NCBI GenBank assembly: GCA_031267485.1 | Contig: JAIRYY010000072.1 | Location: forward strand, 1-5,474 | Source: Tannerella sp. | GTDB taxonomy: Bacteria; Bacteroidota; Bacteroidia; Bacteroidales; Tannerellaceae | Length of the DNA: 5,474 nt | Direction: 5' to 3' | Part shown: positions 1 through 5,474 of the stretch, one piece after another | How the letters are laid out: every line of letters begins with the position of its first letter | Numbering within the stretch: position 1 is the stretch's first letter | Notes under the pieces: generated by a model | The model's input: the letters and a program-made list of their open reading frames with translations, nothing else | Told to the model about the DNA's origin: nothing | Database searches by the model: none | Program-made: the position numbers and the translations under genes

Positions 1-1
1 T

Positions 2-205
2 AAACACACAAACTTCAACGATTTTATAAATCTGTATCGTGTGGCGCACGCCAAAAAACTGATACAGGACAACTCACAGTACACGCTGGAATACGTTTTC
101 CAGTCTTCGGGCTTTAAAAACCAGTCTTCGTTCAACCGCATTTTCAAGGCGCTGGAGGGCACCACGCCCTCGGAATACCGCGTTTCCCTGCAGACGAAAA
201 AATAA
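2..205 (+). CDS. AraC-family transcriptional regulator, C-terminal fragment (5' end outside window)
   Basis: This is the last 67 residues of a DNA-binding regulator, read in frame from position 2 to the TAA at 203-205; the start and sensor part lie to the left. The fragment carries the second helix-turn-helix of an AraC/XylS DNA-binding domain. The F-x-x-x-I-N-x-x-R stretch (residues 5-13) is the linker helix, and residues 28-38 (TLEYVFQSSGF) begin the second HTH. Residues 42-49 (SSFNRIFK) and G-T-T-P-S-E-Y-R (53-60) form the family signature near the C-terminus. The usual Ile-Ala of the second HTH is Val-Phe here (32-33). In Bacteroidota such domains often end membrane-bound or hybrid sensors, but nothing upstream is visible to decide this. 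The gene converges on the minus-strand operon, so it is not part of it. Whether it regulates that operon cannot be told. The family call is firm; the ligand is unknown. Confidence 0.93.
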   Translation, partial: KHTNFNDFINLYRVAHAKKLIQDNSQYTLEYVFQSSGFKNQSSFNRIFKALEGTTPSEYRVSLQTKK

Positions 206-329
206 CCGGCATCCGCAGTTGCCGCTTTGGATAAAGGAGTATTAAACTGTCCATTCTTCCGACGCGGGATTCAGGTGTAAATTTTTTCACCCATGCCGAA
301 ACTGAAAACAACATGCCGGTAACCGGTAC
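206..329. other. Convergent intergenic gap
   Basis: These 124 bases separate the stop of the AraC-type gene from the stop of the minus-strand transporter gene. Both genes end here, so it should hold transcription ends rather than promoters. An AAAGGAG at 233-239 resembles a ribosome binding site, but no ATG, GTG or TTG follows at a normal distance. The heptamer CATGCCG occurs twice, at 292-298 and 312-318, exactly 20 bases apart, which may be chance. GGTG (274-277) and CACC (288-291) could form a weak AT-looped stem. I see no gene. Confidence 0.6.
304..326 (-). terminator. Weak candidate terminator for the minus-strand operon
   Basis: On the minus strand, directly after the TAG of the transporter gene (332-330), the sequence reads CCGGTTACCGG (326-316). 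This can fold as a 4-bp CCGG stem with a 3-base loop. After CATG (315-312) comes a T-rich stretch TTGTTTTC (311-304). An alternative stem is GGTA (331-328) with TACC (322-319). The position is right for the operon end, but the stem is short, the T-run is interrupted, and CCGG is self-complementary, so the match could be chance. Confidence 0.25.
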
Positions 330-1265
330 CTATTTCCTCCTCTTTATCATCATCACGCTCACGAGGATAATGGCCAGTCCCGCAATCTGTATCCAGGAAA
401 CATGTTCACTGCCCAGCGTCGTTCCGATCACTACCGCCACGGGAGGATTGACGTAGGCATGGGTGCCCACTTCGGTGGCGGGGCGGACTTTCAGCAACCA
501 GACGTAGGCGGAATAGGCCATTAACGAACCGAACACGATCAGATAGGCAAGCGACAGCCATGCAGACGACGGGATGGCGGGAATGTCGGTTTTGTGCACG
601 TCGCCCGCCGCAAACGAACAAATCCAGAACGCGGCGCTTGCGAACAGCATCTGCCACGCCGAGCCGGCAAACGCATTTACCGCTTCTGCGCCCGACGAGC
701 GATATTTGGCGTAAAGCGTGCCCAGCGCCCACGATATGCAGCCGAAGATGAGGATGAGGACGCCGTATTCTCCGTGTTCGTTTACGGTATCGGTGTTTAA
801 CTGCTCGACGTACAGCATCGCCACGCCCAGAAAACCGACGATCACGCCCGTGACGGTAGCCGCACTGCGGAAATTCTTTTTCCACATCGGCGCGTCGAGC
901 GCCATTATCCATATAGCGGTCGACGCGGCGATAATGGCGACAAGACTGCTGCTGAGATACTGCTGCGCCAGCATCACAACGGCCATGTCGATAAAAAGCA
1001 GGACGATGCCGCTGACAGCCGACTTGCGTATCAGGTTGGAATTGAATACCTGTTCGCCGCGGAAACGGCACCATGCCAGCAACAGCATCCCCGCCACCGT
1101 GAAACGTACCGCACCGAGCAGGAAAGGCGGAAAGCCTCCGAGAGCGACGCCTATAAAATAGTAGGTCGACCCCCATACGATGTAAATCAGGAAATAGGCA
1201 AAGAGGATGCTTATTCTTTTTACGCCTGCCTGACGGCTGTCTGTATTGTTATTCTCCGAAGACAT
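330..1265 (-). CDS. EamA/DMT-superfamily transporter (YedA/RhaT-like permease)
   Basis: This is an inner-membrane permease of the drug/metabolite transporter superfamily, 311 residues, the usual length for the ten-helix, two-EamA-domain type. I see about ten hydrophobic segments, near residues 18-37, 46-66, 83-101, 106-125, 135-153, 167-184, 200-219, 236-256, 265-283 and 290-307. The first EamA half begins with WGSTYYF (31-37) and has P-x-x-x-G-x-x-R-F (47-55). The second half has [10 protein letters not shown] (178-187) and ends with [12 protein letters not shown] (270-281), the family's best-known signature. The C-terminus is a basic KRRK. I start at the ATG 1265-1263; the frame can be extended to a TTG at 1313, but that would add 16 polar residues inside the upstream gene. 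The chosen start overlaps the PatB-like gene by 17 bases, implying translational coupling. Members export amino acids, cysteine derivatives, purines or drugs; the substrate cannot be read from sequence, though pairing with a C-S lyase makes a sulfur or amino-acid compound plausible. Confidence 0.93.
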   Translation of the reverse strand: MSSENNNTDSRQAGVKRISILFAYFLIYIVWGSTYYFIGVALGGFPPFLLGAVRFTVAGMLLLAWCRFRGEQVFNSNLIRKSAVSGIVLLFIDMAVVMLAQQYLSSSLVAIIAASTAIWIMALDAPMWKKNFRSAATVTGVIVGFLGVAMLYVEQLNTDTVNEHGEYGVLILIFGCISWALGTLYAKYRSSGAEAVNAFAGSAWQMLFASAAFWICSFAAGDVHKTDIPAIPSSAWLSLAYLIVFGSLMAYSAYVWLLKVRPATEVGTHAYVNPPVAVVIGTTLGSEHVSWIQIAGLAIILVSVMMIKRRK

Positions 1266-2409
1266 ATCCGAATCGTTCAAGTCCTTCGACAAGCAGTTTC
1301 CGCGGACAGGCAATGTTGAAACGGATGAATCCTTCGCCTGCGGCGCCGTACATCGTCCCTTCGTTTATGCGGAGTTTGGATTGGTCGAGGAGGATTTCCG
1401 CTATTCTTGCGGAAGACATTCCGAGTTTCGCGCAGTCTACCCAAACTAAATAAGTAGCTTCGAGCGGCAATACCGGGAATTGCGGAAAGTGTTTCGCAAA
1501 ATATTCCTTCATGCAGAGATAGTTATCATATAAATACACTTTGAGCGCTTCGAGCCATTCTTCGCCTTCGCTGTACGCGGCAATCAGGGCTTCTACGGCG
1601 AAGACGTTGATTTCGCAGACCTCGTTTATGTTAAGCGCCCTGTCGATCTTTTTTCTGCGCCCGGCGTCAGCCGAGATGATGTTGGCAACCTGCAGTCCGG
1701 CCAGGTTGAATGTCTTGCCCGGCGCCGTGCAGGTCACCGAGTTGTACAGGAAATCCTCGCTTACGGAAGCAAACGGAATATGTGTGCGTCCCGGATAGAC
1801 CAGGTCGCAATGTATCTCGTCGGAAACGACGACGACCCGGTTGCGCAGGCAAATTCCGCCAATACGGCTCAGTTCGTCCCGTGTCCATGCCCTGCCGACA
1901 GGATTGTGCGGATTGCAGAGCAGCAGCAGTTTTGTCCGCGGATCGGATGCTTTTGCTTCCAGAGCGTCAAAGTCGACGGTATATGTTCCGTTGCGATAAA
2001 TAAGTTCGTTAGGCGTTGTCTCACACCGGTTGTTGCGGATGGACGAGAAGAAGCAATTGTACACGGGCGTTTGAACGATTACCCTGTCGCCCGGCTCTGT
2101 CAGCGCCTTGATGATGGCCGACAGCGCCGGCACTACTCCGGTCGTGAAAAGTATCCAGTCCTTTTGGATGGCGAAGTTGTGCCGCCTCGCAAACCATCCC
2201 GTAACGGCGTCGAAATAAGCGGCGGGGACTTTTGCATAACCGAAAACGCCGTGCCGTACCCTTTTCGCCAGGGCGGCGATGACGGGCGGAGCCGTCCGGA
2301 AATCCATGTCGGCGACCCACATCGGCAGAACGTCGCCGTCGCCGGCGGAATCCCATTTGCAGGAATTGCTGTTGCGGCGGGGAACTATTTCGTCAAAATC
2401 GTACTTCAT
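1249..2409 (-). CDS. patB: MalY/PatB-family PLP-dependent C-S beta-lyase/aminotransferase
   Basis: This is a fold-type I PLP enzyme of 386 residues, a complete length for the MalY/PatB branch, whose studied members cleave cystathionine or Cys-S-conjugates to a thiol, pyruvate and ammonia in the cytoplasm. The N-terminal [10 protein letters not shown] (28-37) is the branch signature. Asn169 in CNPHNPVGR (165-173) and Asp197 in SDEIH (196-200) should hold the PLP ring. Lys232 in [12 protein letters not shown] (229-240) is the expected Schiff-base lysine, and Arg363 in FIRFN (361-365) should bind the substrate carboxylate. His200 sits where aspartate aminotransferase has a Tyr, as in other MalY/PatB proteins. 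All key residues are present, so it should be active. The ATG (2409-2407) begins 6 bases after the DUF3737 stop with no clear Shine-Dalgarno sequence, and its 3' end overlaps the transporter start. The family is firm; whether the main role is cystathionine lysis, detoxification of S-conjugates or transamination is open. Confidence 0.95.
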   Translation of the reverse strand: MKYDFDEIVPRRNSNSCKWDSAGDGDVLPMWVADMDFRTAPPVIAALAKRVRHGVFGYAKVPAAYFDAVTGWFARRHNFAIQKDWILFTTGVVPALSAIIKALTEPGDRVIVQTPVYNCFFSSIRNNRCETTPNELIYRNGTYTVDFDALEAKASDPRTKLLLLCNPHNPVGRAWTRDELSRIGGICLRNRVVVVSDEIHCDLVYPGRTHIPFASVSEDFLYNSVTCTAPGKTFNLAGLQVANIISADAGRRKKIDRALNINEVCEINVFAVEALIAAYSEGEEWLEALKVYLYDNYLCMKEYFAKHFPQFPVLPLEATYLVWVDCAKLGMSSARIAEILLDQSKLRINEGTMYGAAGEGFIRFNIACPRKLLVEGLERFGYVFGE

Positions 2410-2415
2410 CGCGTT

Positions 2416-3273
2416 TCAACAGATTTGTTTTGTTACCAGGATTTGGCAGTCGCCCGGATAGCGGCAGTTCACGTCGATAATGATTTCGCCGATGCTGTGG
2501 GCGGTTATATTTCCGCTTGTCGGGTTTTTCACGCTGACAATGGGACTGTTTACTTCGGCGTTCAGGGTGCTGTATTCAAAGCACAAGTCGGCGGTTTCGT
2601 CCATTTCGCAGTTCTCCATCACGAGGCCTGCCGCGTAGCACAGGGGTTGGGTACCGGAGATTTTGCAGTTTATCAGGCGGAGATTTTTCGAGTGCCAGCC
2701 GAGATATTCCCCTGTGATTACCGAATCGCAGACCGTCACGTTTTCCGTTTTCCAGAAAGCGTCTTTTGAATCCAGATACGCATTGCGCACAACCACGTTT
2801 CTGGCATCCTGAAAGGAATAATTCCCCTGCAATTTGAATCCGTCTATTTCAATATCTTCGGCGTTCATGAAAATATAGTCGCCGCCTTTTGCCTCGACGT
2901 TACGGAGCGTGACGCCACGGCAATTCCAGCAACATTCCCCGGCGTTGGTCAGCCGGACGTTTTCGAGATAAAGCCCGTCGATTTCCCTGAACATTTTGGG
3001 CGCTTCGACGAGCGTGTTTATCATGCGTATGTTTTTCGAATACCAGATGGCCGCACGACTGTAGACGGTGAACAGGCAGTCTTCAATCACGGTGTTTTCG
3101 TTGTGCCAGAAAGGATATTTGCTCATAAATTCGCACTTGCAGGCCTCGATGTTGCGGCTCTCCTTGACGGGCGATTCTCCCGGATAAAATTTTACTTTTT
3201 CGATTCGCAGGTCGCTCGACGCATATAAGGGTCTTTCGCCTTCGTAAAAAGTATTACTGATTGTTTTTTTCAT
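2416..3273 (-). CDS. DUF3737-family protein, predicted right-handed beta-helix, function unknown
   Basis: I recognise this 285-residue protein as DUF3737 from its wording: FYEGERPLY (9-17), YPFWHNEN (53-60), AAIWYSKNI (74-82), KDAFWKTENVTV (170-181), GWHSKNLRLINCKI (192-205) and GTQPLCY (207-213). It has about nine degenerate repeats of 18-21 residues. Each has an aromatic or bulky residue (W56, W77, F95, W116, F135, F154, W174, W193, Y213), then a turn and an I-x-I/V-x-N/D-x-x-I/L strand, the spacing of a pectate-lyase-like beta-helix. There is no signal peptide or membrane segment, so it is probably cytoplasmic. No catalytic triad of known polysaccharide lyases is evident. It holds 14 cysteines (about 5%), including C114-C115-x-x-C118. 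Its ATG (3273-3271) lies 7 bases after the DUF418 stop, and its TGA (2418-2416) is 6 bases before the PatB-like start. The tight packing suggests a shared task, but no DUF3737 function is established to my knowledge. Confidence 0.9.
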   Translation of the reverse strand: MKKTISNTFYEGERPLYASSDLRIEKVKFYPGESPVKESRNIEACKCEFMSKYPFWHNENTVIEDCLFTVYSRAAIWYSKNIRMINTLVEAPKMFREIDGLYLENVRLTNAGECCWNCRGVTLRNVEAKGGDYIFMNAEDIEIDGFKLQGNYSFQDARNVVVRNAYLDSKDAFWKTENVTVCDSVITGEYLGWHSKNLRLINCKISGTQPLCYAAGLVMENCEMDETADLCFEYSTLNAEVNSPIVSVKNPTSGNITAHSIGEIIIDVNCRYPGDCQILVTKQIC

Positions 3274-3280
3274 CTGTAAA

Positions 3281-4543
3281 TTATGTTGATTGTTTTCTTA
3301 TGTTTAACACTTTGCCGTATGTCAGCATCCGCCATATCCATTCGAGCGGGCCGAACCGCATGTAACGCATCCATGCGTGGCTGCATATCATCTGCAGGAT
3401 AAATACGCCGGCGGCAATCCATTCTACGCAGACCAGCCCCATCGTTGCGCCCAAGCCAAGTCCCGTGCCGTAGAAGATGAAAGCCCCCAGGACGGACTGT
3501 CCGATATAGTTTGTCAGCGCCATTCTTCCGGAAGCCGCCGTTATTTTGAATATTTTCAGTTCCCGGCGGTTGAGATACCACAAACTGATGGCCGACATGT
3601 AGGCCAGGCTTAGCGGTACGACGCTGACGGCATAGCTGACGGAATACGTGACCAGTCCCAGCGGACGGCCGTTCGCATTCCAGGCGTAAAAAACGGACAG
3701 GGGCAGCCCGAAAGCAAACCCGTAAAGCCTGATTTTTTTCAGAAGCGTCCGGTAATCGGCAAGACGGGCATAGATTCTGTTCCTGCCGATGTATAAGCCC
3801 AGGATAAACAGTCCCAGTACTTTGAAAATCCTGTTTCCTTCGGCAAACTCCTGTATACGGATAAAGGCGCCGGATATGAGAAACTTGAAAACCTCCGGAT
3901 AACTCCTGGCATTTAATAGCCATACGCCGAAATTATCGTCGGTAATCCCGTTCTTCAGGTTGAAATATTGCATAGCGCGGATAGCGGGCGCCGCCGTATC
4001 GAAGCGGTTATCCGACAAAACTTTCGCCGCGTCCATCGCGATGGGAAAAAGGATGAGCGCGCCGGCGACAACCAGCAGTTTCCTGTCGGACATGTTTCGG
4101 AACAGGGGCAAGATCATGCCCAGCAATGCGTACAGCAGGAGTATGTCGCCGCTCCAGACGAACATCAGGTGCAGGAAACCGATGACAGCCAGCGCCGCCA
4201 TTCTGCGATAGAAAACGGCAAGCCCGTTTGTGCGCTTCTGCAACGACCTGGACAACATGATGGAAAAGCCCGTGCCGAACAGGATGGAAAACAGGCTGTA
4301 AAACTTTCCGTCGATGAAGATGTATTGCAGATATTTTATTGCATGGTCGATTGCGGCGGTAGGCATGGCGTCGACCACTTCTTTCTTCTGAAAGGTGTAC
4401 AGTGCAAATTCGGGAAAGTTGGCCAGACAGATGCCTGCCAGCGCAATGCCTCTCAATATGTCCAGAACCGGGAAGCGTTCGTTCGTTCCGGCAGGACTGT
4501 CTGTATGGGGCGAGCTTTTACAATTTATTTCATTTTGTTCCAT
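3281..4543 (-). CDS. DUF418 family (YeiB-like) multi-spanning membrane protein
   Basis: This 420-residue integral membrane protein has the usual YeiB/DUF418 length. The N-terminal 24 residues are polar. RFPVLDILRGIALAGICLANFPEF (23-46) is the typical first helix. Residues 113-140 hold the family pattern R...G-F-L-H-L (H125) followed by W-S-G-D-I-L-L-L-Y-A-L. The DUF418 domain spans about 240-415, with GRMALTNYIGQS (339-350) and the closing GPLEWIWRMLTYGK (398-411). I count about nine to ten hydrophobic segments. Distant similarity of this superfamily to membrane acyltransferases has been proposed, so an acyl transfer or transport role is possible, but no reaction is established. The ATG (4543-4541) is preceded by AGGTG about 6 bases upstream, the best ribosome binding site in the window, consistent with this being the first gene of the tight cluster. 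DUF3737 follows after 7 bases. The family call is firm; the function is not. Confidence 0.93.
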   Translation of the reverse strand: MEQNEINCKSSPHTDSPAGTNERFPVLDILRGIALAGICLANFPEFALYTFQKKEVVDAMPTAAIDHAIKYLQYIFIDGKFYSLFSILFGTGFSIMLSRSLQKRTNGLAVFYRRMAALAVIGFLHLMFVWSGDILLLYALLGMILPLFRNMSDRKLLVVAGALILFPIAMDAAKVLSDNRFDTAAPAIRAMQYFNLKNGITDDNFGVWLLNARSYPEVFKFLISGAFIRIQEFAEGNRIFKVLGLFILGLYIGRNRIYARLADYRTLLKKIRLYGFAFGLPLSVFYAWNANGRPLGLVTYSVSYAVSVVPLSLAYMSAISLWYLNRRELKIFKITAASGRMALTNYIGQSVLGAFIFYGTGLGLGATMGLVCVEWIAAGVFILQMICSHAWMRYMRFGPLEWIWRMLTYGKVLNIRKQST

Positions 4544-4628
4544 TTATCACACCTGTTACTCCATGCTTCAAAAGATGCTTTGCCGGTTTTGTGCCGCCGG
4601 AGTGCGCACTGCGATAGAGTATAATTAT
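4544..4628 (-). promoter_or_regulatory. 85-base gap ahead of the DUF418 gene: possible promoter/operator region
   Basis: This is the only non-coding gap of any size on the minus strand and so the natural place for a promoter of the four-gene cluster. It contains a perfect 10-base palindrome, AGTGCGCACT (4601-4610), a direct repeat of ATGCTT (4563-4568 and 4575-4580), and the AGGTG ribosome site close to the ATG. I could not find a convincing Bacteroidales -7 box (TAnnTTTG) or a clean sigma-70 pair. The same bases could be a short spacer inside a longer transcript from the aldo/keto reductase gene. No strong terminator is seen. Confidence 0.3.
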
Positions 4629-5474
4629 TCACGGGACGATATTTCCGGCAGCCGTGTAGATGGCGTACCATTCTTCGCGCGTGAGCGGCAGGGCCGAACC
4701 CCGGCAGCTCTCGACGACGCGCTGCGGCTGCGTAGTCCCCAGGATGACCTGTATGCGTGCCGGATGCCGGGTTATCCATCCCACAGCTACGGCCGAAGGC
4801 GTCACGCCGTACTTGGCGGCCAGACGGTCGACGACGGCGTTCAGTTCCGCATATTCCGTATCACCCAGAAACGGCCCGTCGAAGAATCCTTTCTGGAAAG
4901 GCGACCATGCCTGAATCGTCAGATCGTGCAGGCGGCAATAATCCAGAATACTGCCTTCGCGGTTGACGCTCTGCCTGACGTGCATGTTCACGGTCAGTCC
5001 GCTGTCGATCATCGGCGTGTGCGCAATGCTGAGTTGCAACTGGTTGACGGACAGTTTTACGGGCGTATGTTTTTGCAGCAGTTCGATCTGCATGGGGTTG
5101 AAGTTCGATACGCCGAAATGACGTACCTTGCCGGAGGTCTGCAGCAGGTCAAACGCTTCAGCCACTTCTTCGGGTTCCATCAGCGCATCGGGACGGTGCA
5201 GCAGGAGCACGTCCAGATATTCTGTTTTGAGGCGTTCCAGTATCCCGTCGACCGATTCGAGGATATGCTTCTTTGAAAAATCGAAGTATCCCTTGCGGAT
5301 GCCGCACTTGCTTTGTATAAATATTTTTTCACGCGAAACCACATGCAACGGCAACGCTTTGGCAAAAATGCTTTCGCAGATGCCGTCGCCGTAAATATCG
5401 GCATGATCGAAAAAGTTGATACCCTCGTCCAGCGCCGTGCGAAGCAATACTTCCGCCTCGGATACGGACAGATT
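4629..5474 (-). CDS. Aldo/keto reductase, YdhF-like (N-terminus outside window)
   Basis: The frame is open to the right edge, so the start lies beyond 5474; 281 residues are visible and about 25-35 are missing compared with E. coli YdhF. It should be a cytoplasmic NADPH-dependent carbonyl reductase with an (alpha/beta)8 barrel. Numbering from the window edge, the AKR tetrad is complete: Asp23 and Tyr28 in FDHADIYG (22-29), Lys56 in SKCG (55-58) and His93 in LLLHRPD (90-96). GKVRHFGVSNF (115-125) and Asn144-Gln145 are further family marks, and ILGTTQPQR (244-252) is the cofactor-phosphate loop. The protein ends in AAGNIVP, as YdhF-type proteins do. The D-H-A-D wording, rather than D-T-A, together with HRPD and the C-terminus, place it in the YdhF group. 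It is upstream of the DUF418 gene on the same strand with 85 bases between, so it may share its transcript. The substrate is unknown. Confidence 0.94.
   Translation of the reverse strand, partial: NLSVSEAEVLLRTALDEGINFFDHADIYGDGICESIFAKALPLHVVSREKIFIQSKCGIRKGYFDFSKKHILESVDGILERLKTEYLDVLLLHRPDALMEPEEVAEAFDLLQTSGKVRHFGVSNFNPMQIELLQKHTPVKLSVNQLQLSIAHTPMIDSGLTVNMHVRQSVNREGSILDYCRLHDLTIQAWSPFQKGFFDGPFLGDTEYAELNAVVDRLAAKYGVTPSAVAVGWITRHPARIQVILGTTQPQRVVESCRGSALPLTREEWYAIYTAAGNIVP

Noticed and set aside
233..260. AAAGGAG followed by an open + strand frame in the convergent gap
   Set aside because: There is no ATG, GTG or TTG at a suitable distance, and the frame soon runs antisense into the transporter gene; the purine run is probably chance.
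292..318. Two CATGCCG heptamers 20 bases apart
   Set aside because: A single 7-base repeat with differing flanks in a short gap between gene ends is weak evidence for a binding site or attachment site.
406..1176. Minus-strand frame of 256 codons inside the transporter gene
   Set aside because: It is an out-of-frame shadow of the DMT gene, rich in Arg and without the hydrophobic pattern or motifs of the true frame.
1266..1313. Extended transporter start at a TTG (1313)
   Set aside because: It would add 16 polar residues not typical of EamA proteins and enlarge the overlap to 65 bases; the ATG at 1265 fits the family length better.
1780..2769. Long + strand open frame of 329 codons spanning the PatB-like and DUF3737 genes
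   Set aside because: It is fully antisense to two genes with clear family signatures, crosses their junction, and shows no recognisable domain. Long antisense frames are expected from the codon bias of the real genes.
4582..4610. Possible hairpins between the aldo/keto reductase and DUF418 genes (CCGG pairs at 4583-4586 and 4597-4600; GTGC at 4591-4594 with GCAC at 4606-4609)
   Set aside because: The stems are only 4 bp with loops of 10-11 bases and no T-run on the minus strand, so they do not make a credible terminator or riboswitch.
3968..4624. + strand open frame of 218 codons opposite the DUF418 gene, with another overlapping it at 4395-5276
   Set aside because: Both are antisense to well-supported genes, polar and low in domain-like pattern, and they overlap each other in different frames.

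Overview
The window looks like an ordinary chromosomal segment from a Gram-negative gut-type bacterium, most likely of the Bacteroidota (Bacteroidales). The grounds are modest. The AraC-type C-terminus at the left edge has the wording common in that group, several start codons lack a good Shine-Dalgarno sequence, and the gene families are typical of anaerobic gut bacteria. GC content is roughly one half by eye. Nothing in the window fixes the genus. The aldo/keto reductase, DUF3737 and PatB families are also common in gut Firmicutes, so exchange between the phyla is possible but not shown.

Layout. On the + strand, positions 2-205 hold the last 67 residues of an AraC-family regulator that enters from the left. 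A short convergent intergenic gap (206-329) follows, with at most a weak terminator-like inverted repeat. From 330 to the right edge everything is on the minus strand. In transcription order the genes are: a YdhF-like aldo/keto reductase (5474-4629, N-terminus outside the window), an 85-base gap with a perfect 10-base palindrome, a DUF418/YeiB-like membrane protein (4543-3281), a DUF3737 repeat protein (3273-2416), a MalY/PatB-type PLP-dependent C-S lyase/aminotransferase (2409-1249), and an EamA/DMT-family transporter (1265-330).

The last four minus-strand genes are packed as an operon, with gaps of 7 and 6 bases and then a 17-base overlap. The aldo/keto reductase may be the first gene of the same transcript or a separate unit. 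The best-supported biochemical steps are a PLP-dependent cleavage of a cystathionine-type or Cys-S-conjugate substrate and a small-metabolite exporter or importer translated in step with it. A small NADPH-linked carbonyl reductase lies upstream. The DUF418 membrane protein and the DUF3737 predicted beta-helix protein have no established function, and their tight packing with the lyase and transporter is the main point of interest.

I found no RNA gene, CRISPR array, insertion sequence, phage gene or integration site. The long + strand open frames opposite the operon are antisense shadows. I see no clear new defence or mobile system. The DUF418-DUF3737-PatB-DMT cassette is the best candidate for an undescribed functional unit.
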